From contig NZ_FTMO01000006.1 of assembly GCF_900156025.1 (NCBI RefSeq), forward strand, positions 62,001 to 126,000: a stretch of DNA of 64,000 nt. The letters are read 5' to 3'. Of the stretch, positions 57,601 through 64,000 are shown piece by piece. Source of the stretch: Allobosea sp. TND4EK4 (GTDB taxonomy: Bacteria > Pseudomonadota > Alphaproteobacteria > Rhizobiales > Beijerinckiaceae). Position 1 is the first letter of the stretch, and each line of letters opens with the position of its first letter. A model generated the notes under the pieces. That model saw only the letters and a list, made by a program, of their open reading frames with translations. It searched no databases and had not been told where the DNA came from. The position numbers were made by a program, and so were the translations under genes.

Positions 57601-59808
57601 ATGGCACCGGCGACACGACTCGTGCTGCTGATCGGCTGGATCGGCTATGCGCTCCTGCCCTGGTACCTCGTCGAGGGCATGGGGCTGACCCGGTTCGGCT
57701 GGCTCGCCGGCTACCCGCTCGGCAAGGCCGGCAGCGCGCTGGCGCTCGCGCTGTCGGGGCAGGCGCCCTGGCTGCTGCCGCCGGGGCTGGCCCTGCTCGC
57801 GGCGACCGCCTTTGCCGGCAGCACCAACCGCCGCCGCACCGCGACGGTGCTGATCGCGGCGGGCGCGCTCGGCATGCTGCTCTTCTTCGCCCAGGCCTTC
57901 GCCATCGTGCTGAAGGATCAGGGCATGCCGGCCCTCGCCGCCCTGCTCGGCGGGGCGGGGGCGGCCCAGCGCGGCATGGGCGGCGGCGCCTTCCTGACGC
58001 TGCTTTCCCTGCTGCTCCTGCTCTGCCACGGGCTGGCCTATCGCGGCGTGTGCCGGGGCGACCTCTTCACCACCTCCTCGATCGGCATCGTCGTCCTGCT
58101 GATCGGCCTGTTCATCTTCTTCCCGGTCTGGATCATCCTGAAGAGCGCGCTGATCGAGGCCGATGGCACCTTCGCCCCGGCCGCCTTCTTTGCCCGCTTC
58201 TTCGATTCCACCATCTGGGGGCTGGGCTGCGTCACCAGCGGCACCAATTGCGGCGTCGCCTGGAACACGCTGGTGCTGGCCGTCCTCTGCGGCGTCATCA
58301 CCACGCTGCTGGGCCTCGCCTGCGCGCTCCTGATCCTGCGCACCGGCATGCCGGGCAAGCGGATCATGCGGGCGCTGACGGTGCTGCCGATCATCACGCC
58401 CCCCTTCGTCATCGGTCTGGCCCTTATCCTGCTCTTCGGCCGCGCGGGGGCGATCTCGACCCTGCTCTACGAATGGTTCGCCATCCCGCGCTCGCGCTGG
58501 CTCTACGGCCTGCCGGGCGTGCTGCTGGCGCAGGTGCTGGCCTTCGCGCCGATCGCCTTCCTCGTCCTGATCGGCGTGGTGCAGGGCATCGCGCCGAGCC
58601 TGGAGGAAGCCTCCCAGACGCTGGGCGCCCGCCGCTGGCAGACCTTCCGCACCGTGACCTGGCCGCTGCTGCGGCCGGGCATCGCCAACGCCTTCCTGCT
58701 CGGCTTCGTCGAGAGCATGGCCGATTTCGGCAATCCGCTGGTGCTCGGCGGCAATTTCGAGGTGCTCTCGACCAAGATCTTCTTCGCCGTGGTCGGCGCC
58801 TCCTACAATCAGGGCCAGGCGGCGGTGCTCGCCATCATCCTGCTCGCCTTCACGCTCGGTGCCTTCTGGATCCAGCAGCGCTGGCTCGGGAACCGCTCCT
58901 ACACCACCGTCACCGGCAAGGGCGATGCGGGCCTGCCGACGCCGCTGCCGCGCCGCATCACCTGGCTGGCGGCAGCCGCGATCGTGCCCTGGGTGCTGCT
59001 GACGGTCGTGATCTATCTCGTCATCCTGGTCGGTGGTTTCGTCCGCAATATGGGCCGCGACTTCACCCCGACGCTGGAGCATTACCGCACCGGCTTCGCC
59101 ATCGACGTCAGCGACGGCCTCTTCTTCGAAGGCTCGGCCTGGTCGTCCTTCTTCACCACGGTGAAGGTGGCGGCGATCTCGGCCCCGCTGACGGCGCTGA
59201 TCGGCCTGCTCACCGCCTATCTGCTCACCCGCCAGCGCTTCCATGGCCGCGCCGCGCTGGAATTCGCGACGATGCTCTCCTTCGCCATTCCCGGCACGGT
59301 GCTCGGCGTCGCTTATATCCTGGCCTTCAACGTGCCGCCCATCGAGATCACCGGCACGGGGCTGATCCTCGTCATCGCCTTCGTCTTCCGCAACATGCCG
59401 GTCGGCGTCCGCTCCGGCATCGCGGGCCTCTCCCAGATCGACAAGAGCCTGGACGAAGCCTCCACCACCTTGCGCGCCCGCAGCTTCACGACGCTCACCC
59501 GCGTCGTGCTGCCGCTGCTGAAGCCCGCGCTCGTCTCGGCGCTGGTCTATTCCTTCGTGCGCTCGATGACCGCGGTCAGCGCCGTGATCTTCCTGGTCTC
59601 GGCCGAGTACAACCTCTCCACCGCCTATATCGTCGGGCGCGTCGAGGCGGGGGAGTTCGGCCTCGCCATCGCCTATTCCTCGGCGCTGATCGTCTTCATG
59701 GCGCTCGGCATCGTGCTGATCCAGCTTCTCGTCGGCGAGCGCAAGCTCGGCCGGCGCTCCCGCGTGGCCGCGGTCGCCGCTCCGGCGCCGGCCCCCGCCA
59801 TCGGATAA
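57601..59808 (+). CDS. ABC transporter permease, fused double permease (AfuB/FbpB type)
   Basis: A 735-aa inner-membrane protein with about 14 or more hydrophobic helices. Two permease units are visible, each with an EAA-type ATPase loop: EEASQTLGARRWQTFRTV near residue 335 and DEASTTLRARSFTTLTRV near 620. Two fused units in one chain are typical of FbpB/AfuB. The ATG at 57601 is preferred over an in-frame GTG region starting at 57511 that would overlap the repeat. The ATPase gene starts 10 nt later. Confidence 0.9.
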   Translation: MAPATRLVLLIGWIGYALLPWYLVEGMGLTRFGWLAGYPLGKAGSALALALSGQAPWLLPPGLALLAATAFAGSTNRRRTATVLIAAGALGMLLFFAQAFAIVLKDQGMPALAALLGGAGAAQRGMGGGAFLTLLSLLLLLCHGLAYRGVCRGDLFTTSSIGIVVLLIGLFIFFPVWIILKSALIEADGTFAPAAFFARFFDSTIWGLGCVTSGTNCGVAWNTLVLAVLCGVITTLLGLACALLILRTGMPGKRIMRALTVLPIITPPFVIGLALILLFGRAGAISTLLYEWFAIPRSRWLYGLPGVLLAQVLAFAPIAFLVLIGVVQGIAPSLEEASQTLGARRWQTFRTVTWPLLRPGIANAFLLGFVESMADFGNPLVLGGNFEVLSTKIFFAVVGASYNQGQAAVLAIILLAFTLGAFWIQQRWLGNRSYTTVTGKGDAGLPTPLPRRITWLAAAAIVPWVLLTVVIYLVILVGGFVRNMGRDFTPTLEHYRTGFAIDVSDGLFFEGSAWSSFFTTVKVAAISAPLTALIGLLTAYLLTRQRFHGRAALEFATMLSFAIPGTVLGVAYILAFNVPPIEITGTGLILVIAFVFRNMPVGVRSGIAGLSQIDKSLDEASTTLRARSFTTLTRVVLPLLKPALVSALVYSFVRSMTAVSAVIFLVSAEYNLSTAYIVGRVEAGEFGLAIAYSSALIVFMALGIVLIQLLVGERKLGRRSRVAAVAAPAPAPAIG

Positions 59809-59818
59809 GGACCGCATC

Positions 59819-60898
59819 ATGCCTGAGCCGAGCACGAAGACCGGGCCCGCTTCCGTCGAATTCCGCAACGTCTCGATGCGCTACGGCGCCGTGACGGCGG
59901 TCGACAACGTCAGCTTCACCATCGAGCCGGGACAGCTCGTCACGCTGCTGGGTCCGTCCGGCTGCGGCAAGACCACGACCCTGCGCATGATCGCGGGCCT
60001 CGAGATCGCCAGCGAGGGCCAGATCCTGATCGGCGGCAAGGATGTCACCAAGCTCTCCGCCGCCGACCGCGACGTCTCGATGGTGTTCCAGTCCTACGCG
60101 CTCTTCCCGCATATGAGCGTGCTGGAGAACGCCGCCTATGGCCCGACCGTGAAGGGCCTCGGCAAGGACGTCGCGAAGCAGATGGCGCTGGAGAAGCTGG
60201 CGCTGGTCGGCCTCAAGGGCTTCGAGAACCGCTACCCCTCCGAATTGTCGGGCGGGCAGCAGCAGCGCGTCGCCGTCGCCCGCGCGCTGGTGCTGGAGCC
60301 GCAGGTGCTGCTCTTCGACGAGCCGCTCTCCAATCTCGACGCCAAGCTGCGCCGCCGCGTCCGCGAGGAGATCCGCGAGCTGCAGCAGAAGCTCAACCTG
60401 ACCGTCGCCTATGTCACCCACGACCAGGAGGAGGCGCTGGCCGTCTCCGACCGCATCATCGTGATGTCGAACGCCCGGATCGCCCAGGAGGGCGCGCCGC
60501 GCGATCTCTACGAGGCGCCCGCCAACGCCTTCGTCGCCGATTTCATCGGCGACGCCAACATCCTCGCCGTCACCGTGAAGAGCGTGCTGGAGGGCCTCGC
60601 CCATGTCGAGATCGGCGAGGCGAGCGTGACCCTGCCGGCCCGCAGCCTCTCCGCCGGCCCGGCCAAGGTCGCGATCCGGCCGGAAGCGCTGCTGCTGTCG
60701 CAGACTCCCGCGCCCGGCTCGCTCTCCGGCCGCATCGCCAAATGCGCCTATCTCGGCAACCACCTCGACATCATGGTCGACACCGCCATCGGCGAGCTCT
60801 TCGTGGTCCGGTACGGTGCAAGGCAGATGTGGGAACCGGGCACGCCGGTCTCGGTTTCCTTCGCCGACACGGGTGTGACGCTGATTCCGCCCGGCTGA
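59819..60898 (+). CDS. ABC transporter ATP-binding protein (FbpC/AfuC/PotA type)
   Basis: A 359-aa ATPase. Walker A GPSGCGKTTTLR, signature LSGGQQQRVA, Walker B LLFDEPLSNLDAKL, and a C-terminal TOBE-type regulatory domain from about residue 240. Completes the importer with the binding protein and fused permease. Confidence 0.92.
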   Translation: MPEPSTKTGPASVEFRNVSMRYGAVTAVDNVSFTIEPGQLVTLLGPSGCGKTTTLRMIAGLEIASEGQILIGGKDVTKLSAADRDVSMVFQSYALFPHMSVLENAAYGPTVKGLGKDVAKQMALEKLALVGLKGFENRYPSELSGGQQQRVAVARALVLEPQVLLFDEPLSNLDAKLRRRVREEIRELQQKLNLTVAYVTHDQEEALAVSDRIIVMSNARIAQEGAPRDLYEAPANAFVADFIGDANILAVTVKSVLEGLAHVEIGEASVTLPARSLSAGPAKVAIRPEALLLSQTPAPGSLSGRIAKCAYLGNHLDIMVDTAIGELFVVRYGARQMWEPGTPVSVSFADTGVTLIPPG

Positions 60899-61073
60899 AC
60901 GGGCCTGCCGTTCATGGAAGATTTGTTCCACGGGCGAGAAATTCGGCATGGCTGCCTCATTCTCGGCCGATTGAGCGTCTATTGCTGTTGAGTTGGCTAA
61001 TCAAAGCGAGGCATTCTCAGCCCGGATTTCGCCGACCAACCCAGACTCTGAGCCGGAGAAAGAACCCCGCCGA

Positions 61074-62801
61074 ATGAATGCGAGCGAAAGCGCCACCACC
61101 ATCCTGATCCACCTCGCCGGCGGCGTCGCGCTGCTGATCTGGGCGGTCCGGCTGGTGCGGACGGGCGCCATGCGCGCCTTCGGCTCCCAGCTCCGCCAGG
61201 CCCTGCAGAGCTTCACCCGCAACCGCTTCGCCGCCTTCGGCAGCGGCATCGCGGTGACGATGGTGCTGCAGAGCTCGACCGCGACCACGCTGCTCGTCTC
61301 CTCCTTCGCCGGCCAGGCGCTGATCGTGCCGGCGATGGCGCTCGCCGTGCTGCTCGGCGCCAATCTCGGCACCGCGCTCGCGGCCTTCGTCATCTCGCTC
61401 GATCTAGGCTGGATCTGGGGGCTCTGCGTCGCGGTCGGCGTCGCGATGTACCTGTCCAGCGAGGCGATGGAGCGGCCGCGCAATATCGGCCGCGTGCTTG
61501 TCGGCATCGGCCTGATCCTGCTGGCGCTGATCGAGCTCAACGCGGCCGCGGCCCCGCTCGCCCAGTCGCAGACCTTCCGTACCGTCCTCGCCGCGATGGG
61601 CTCCGAGCCGCTGCTCGGCATTCTCGCCGCCGTCGCCGCGACCTGGATGGTGCATTCCTCGATCGCGGTCATCCTGCTGGTCGCGACCTTCGCTGCCTCC
61701 GGCCTGTTTCCGTCCGCGACGGCGCTCACGCTGGTCATCGGCGCCAATCTCGGCAATGCGCTGATCCCGGTGCTGGACCAGCTCGGGGCGCCGGCCGCCC
61801 AGCGCCGCGCCGCCATCGCCAATTTCGCCACCCGGCTCGTGCTGGCGCTCGCCATCCTGCCCTTCGTCGGCCCGCTTTCGCAGGGGTTGCTGGCGCTGCC
61901 CTCCCCGGATGGGCGGCTCGCCATCGAGTTCCATGTCCTCCTGAACGTCCTCGGCGCGCTGGTCTTCCTGCCCTTCGTCAGGCCGATCATGGCCCTGGTC
62001 GGGCGCCTGGTGCCGGGCGGCGAGGCCAAGGCGCAGGCCGTCGCGCCGCGCTATCTCGACGCCAGCGCGCTCGACGCGCCGACGCAGGCGCTCGCCTGCG
62101 CGATGCGGGAATCGCTGCGCCTCGGCGACAGGGTCGAGGCCATGCTGCGCGACACCATGACCCTGCTGGAGAAGGACGAGCTCAAGCTTTCCCGCGCGAT
62201 CGCCGCGGCCGATGACGGCGTCGACACCATCCATGAATCGATCAAGCTCTATCTGGTGAAGGTTTCGCGCAACGAGCTGACCGAGGAGGAGAGCCGGCGC
62301 CTGTTCGAGATCATCACCCTGATCACCAATCTCGAGCATATCGGCGACATCATCGACAAGAACCTGCGCGAGCTCGCCGAGAAGAAGATCCGCAAGCGCT
62401 ACTCCTTCTCCCCCGAAGGGCTGGGCGAGATCCGCGACTTCCACCACCGCGTCGCGGCGGCCCTGGCACTGGCGCTCAACGTCTTTGCCACGCGCGACCT
62501 CGATCTCGCCCGCCAGCTCTTCGCCGACAAGGCGGCGATGCGCGAGGCCGAGCGGCGCGCCGCCGACAGCCATTTCCAGCGCCTGCGCTCGGGGAGGCCG
62601 GAATCGATCGAGACCAGCGCCATCCATCTCGACATCATCCGCGATCTCAAGCGCATCCACGGCCACGTCGTCTCGATCGCCTACCCGATTCTCGAGACCG
62701 CCAACGAGCTGCGCGAGAGCCGCCTGCGCGAGACCAAGGACGCCGCCCGCGCGCGCGAGACCCCGGCCGTGCTGATCCCGTCCCCGCAGGCGGGCGGCTG
62801 A
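61074..62801 (+). CDS. Na/Pi cotransporter family protein with PhoU-like domain
   Basis: A 575-aa membrane protein with two inverted NaPi-II repeats: the first has Q66-S-S-T in VLQSSTATT, the second reads VHSSIAV where family members usually have QSS. About 8-9 helices are followed by a PhoU-like helical bundle (from residue about 340: MRESLRLGDRVEAML, LITNLEHIGDIID). E. coli YjbB of this family exports phosphate. It follows the ABC operon by 175 nt on the same strand, so it may relieve phosphate released by the phosphatase. The upstream frame extension to 60993 is less likely. Confidence 0.88.
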   Translation: MNASESATTILIHLAGGVALLIWAVRLVRTGAMRAFGSQLRQALQSFTRNRFAAFGSGIAVTMVLQSSTATTLLVSSFAGQALIVPAMALAVLLGANLGTALAAFVISLDLGWIWGLCVAVGVAMYLSSEAMERPRNIGRVLVGIGLILLALIELNAAAAPLAQSQTFRTVLAAMGSEPLLGILAAVAATWMVHSSIAVILLVATFAASGLFPSATALTLVIGANLGNALIPVLDQLGAPAAQRRAAIANFATRLVLALAILPFVGPLSQGLLALPSPDGRLAIEFHVLLNVLGALVFLPFVRPIMALVGRLVPGGEAKAQAVAPRYLDASALDAPTQALACAMRESLRLGDRVEAMLRDTMTLLEKDELKLSRAIAAADDGVDTIHESIKLYLVKVSRNELTEEESRRLFEIITLITNLEHIGDIIDKNLRELAEKKIRKRYSFSPEGLGEIRDFHHRVAAALALALNVFATRDLDLARQLFADKAAMREAERRAADSHFQRLRSGRPESIETSAIHLDIIRDLKRIHGHVVSIAYPILETANELRESRLRETKDAARARETPAVLIPSPQAGG

Positions 62802-62880
62802 CGCCGCTTGCCGGCGTCGCGGGGCTTCCCGGAGAGGTGGCATGAGTCTAAAGCGTTGACGCCTCGGACGGAAACAACCC

Positions 62881-62918
62881 GTCATCCCGGGTCGACGCTT
62901 CGCTTCGTTCAGGATGAC
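62881..62918. repeat. REP-like palindrome, copy 5 (degenerate)
   Basis: GTCATCC (62881-62887) and GGATGAC (62912-62918) flank a CTTCGCTTCG-like loop region. The left half matches the copy at 40431; the right arm has lost the CCCGG part. It separates the Na/Pi gene from the flavoprotein gene. Confidence 0.6.
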
Positions 62919-62950
62919 GCCGATCGGGTTCGCAGGGAGTTGCAGAGAAC

Positions 62951-64000
62951 ATGCCCGGGCGCGACATCGCCATCATCGGCGCCGGCCCGGCCGGATTGAT
63001 CGCGGCCGAGCGGCTGGCGCAGGCCGGCCATCGCGTGACGCTGCATGAGCGCATGGCCTCGCCCGCGCGCAAATTCCTGCTGGCCGGACGCGGCGGGCTG
63101 AACCTCACCCATGCCGAGCCGCTGGGCGCCTTCCTGCCGCGCTATCGCGAGGCTCAGGGCTGGCTGGAGCCGGCCCTGGGCGCTTTCCCGCCGCAGGCCC
63201 TGCGCGACTGGGCGGACGGGCTGGGTGCGGACACCTTCGTGGGCAGCAGCGGGCGTGTCTTCCCGCGCGCCATGAAGGCCTCGCCGCTGCTGCGCGCCTG
63301 GCTCGGGCGGCTGCAGGGCCTCGGCGTGACGCTCGCCTCCGGCCGGCTCTGGACCGGCTGGGACGCGGATGGCGCCCTGGCCTTCCGCCTGCCGACCGGC
63401 GAAACCGAAACGATCCGGCCCGACGCGGTCCTGCTGGCGCTGGGCGGGGCGAGCTGGCCGCGTCTCGGCTCCGATGGCGGCTGGGTGCCGCTGCTGGCCG
63501 CGCAGGGCGTCGCGATCACGCCGCTGCGCCCCGCCAATGCCGGCTTCCTGACCCGCTGGTCGCCGCTGCTGCGGGAGCGCTTCGCCGGCCAGCCGCTGAA
63601 GCGCATCGCGCTCCGCCTCGGCTCCGAGGCCGCGACCGGCGAGGCGATGATCGACGCCGAGGGCATCGAGGGCGGCGCGATCTACGCCCTCTCCGCCGCC
63701 ATCCGCGAGACCATCGCCCGCGAAGGCTTTGCCGAGATCCGCATCGATCTGCGGCCCGACCTCACGGAGGAGGCGCTGGCCGCGCGCCTCGCCCGGCGGC
63801 GCAAGGGCGAGACGCTGAGCAACCATCTGCGCAAGGCGGCGGGGCTTTCGCCGGCCGCCATCGCCCTGCTGCGCGAGGCCGGGACGCCGCCGGACGAGGC
63901 CGGCGCGCTGGCCGCGCGCATCAAGGCCGTGCCGCTGCGGCTGGACGGGTCGATGCCGATCGCCCGCGCGATCTCGACCGCCGGCGGCATCGCCCGCGAG
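62951..64000 (+). CDS. TIGR03862/BaiN-type NAD(P)/FAD-dependent flavoprotein, 3' end outside window
   Basis: The frame is open from this ATG to the window end (350 codons). N-terminal FAD motif IIGAGPAGLIAAERL, followed by RKFLLAGRGGLNLTH, GRVFPRAMKASPLL and LGGASWPRLGSDG, the pattern of the TIGR03862 flavoprotein family (also called aminoacetone oxidase family). Family members are about 400 aa, so 50 or so residues are missing. Physiological substrate is unknown. Confidence 0.88.
   Translation, partial: MPGRDIAIIGAGPAGLIAAERLAQAGHRVTLHERMASPARKFLLAGRGGLNLTHAEPLGAFLPRYREAQGWLEPALGAFPPQALRDWADGLGADTFVGSSGRVFPRAMKASPLLRAWLGRLQGLGVTLASGRLWTGWDADGALAFRLPTGETETIRPDAVLLALGGASWPRLGSDGGWVPLLAAQGVAITPLRPANAGFLTRWSPLLRERFAGQPLKRIALRLGSEAATGEAMIDAEGIEGGAIYALSAAIRETIAREGFAEIRIDLRPDLTEEALAARLARRRKGETLSNHLRKAAGLSPAAIALLREAGTPPDEAGALAARIKAVPLRLDGSMPIARAISTAGGIARE

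Noticed and set aside
57421..59868. An 815-codon minus-strand open frame opposite the fused permease
   Set aside because: It is a shadow frame with repetitive Arg/Gln/Glu/Gly composition and no domain.
56327..60898. Simple annotation of the ABC genes as a ferric iron transporter
   Set aside because: The binding protein has no Tyr-Tyr pair of FbpA and the adjacent genes are cyclitol or sugar-phosphate enzymes; iron cannot be fully excluded but is not the best reading.
60899..61073. Possible small gene between the ABC ATPase and Na/Pi genes
   Set aside because: Only short frames without ribosome sites or recognisable sequence; best seen as leader DNA of the Na/Pi gene.

Overview
The window is high-GC chromosomal DNA from an alphaproteobacterium. 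Gene content and style point to Hyphomicrobiales, probably Bosea or a close relative. The lineage is inferred from gene families (aerobic cob genes with CbtA/CbtB, a 679-residue NadE, many ABC importers, families of CATCCCGGG-type palindromes), not from a marker gene. I saw no rRNA or tRNA genes, CRISPR arrays, insertion sequences or prophage genes. Coding density is very high and many neighbouring genes overlap by 4 nt.

Layout. 1-12 kb holds mixed metabolic genes: a YgjP-like metallohydrolase (cut by the window edge), an M20 amidohydrolase next to a D-aminopeptidase-like serine hydrolase, an aldose-1-epimerase-like protein, an orphan TRAP binding protein, cobF, dapD, an MFS exporter, a secreted alpha/beta hydrolase and an isochorismatase-like hydrolase. 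12-17 kb is a complete Liv-type ABC importer on the minus strand (livG-livF-binding protein-livH-livM). 17.3-19 kb is a secreted caspase-like protein.

19-37.6 kb is a large aerobic cobalamin cluster. On the minus strand a B12 riboswitch at about 33.43-33.58 kb precedes cbtB-cbtA-DUF1636-cobW-cobN-cobG-cobH-cobI-cobJ. A second minus-strand run, cobL-cobE-cobM-cobB-bluB, is separated from it by cobK on the plus strand. cobU-cobO (plus), cbiB (minus) and cobD (plus) follow, with a damaged vapBC pair between cobO and cbiB. Together with cobF at 6.2 kb this covers most of the corrin-ring steps, cobalt delivery, adenosylation and parts of nucleotide-loop assembly. SUMT (cobA), cobS/cobT of the chelatase, cobyric acid synthase (cobQ), cobalamin synthase (cobV) and the DMB phosphoribosyltransferase are not in the window.

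37.6-47 kb: a 2-hydroxyacid dehydrogenase, an MFS protein, a GMC oxidoreductase, glutamine-dependent NAD synthetase, a PepSY-TM protein with a small membrane partner, and an L,D-transpeptidase. 47-53 kb: a Dpp-type peptide importer whose two ATPases are fused. 53.5-62.8 kb: a plus-strand cluster that I consider the most interesting part: an SDR, an inositol-2-dehydrogenase-like protein, an inositol-monophosphatase-family protein, an Fbp/Afu-type ABC importer with a fused double permease, and a Na/Pi-cotransporter-family protein. Read together these suggest uptake of a phosphorylated cyclitol or sugar, cytosolic dephosphorylation, oxidation, and handling of the released phosphate. The window ends inside a TIGR03862-type flavoprotein.

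Recurring regulatory features: a dispersed palindromic repeat family (five copies), a hairpin or repeat placed directly after the binding-protein gene in three separate ABC operons, an intrinsic terminator after the Dpp operon, and a perfect intrinsic-terminator-like sequence inside the cobG coding region.
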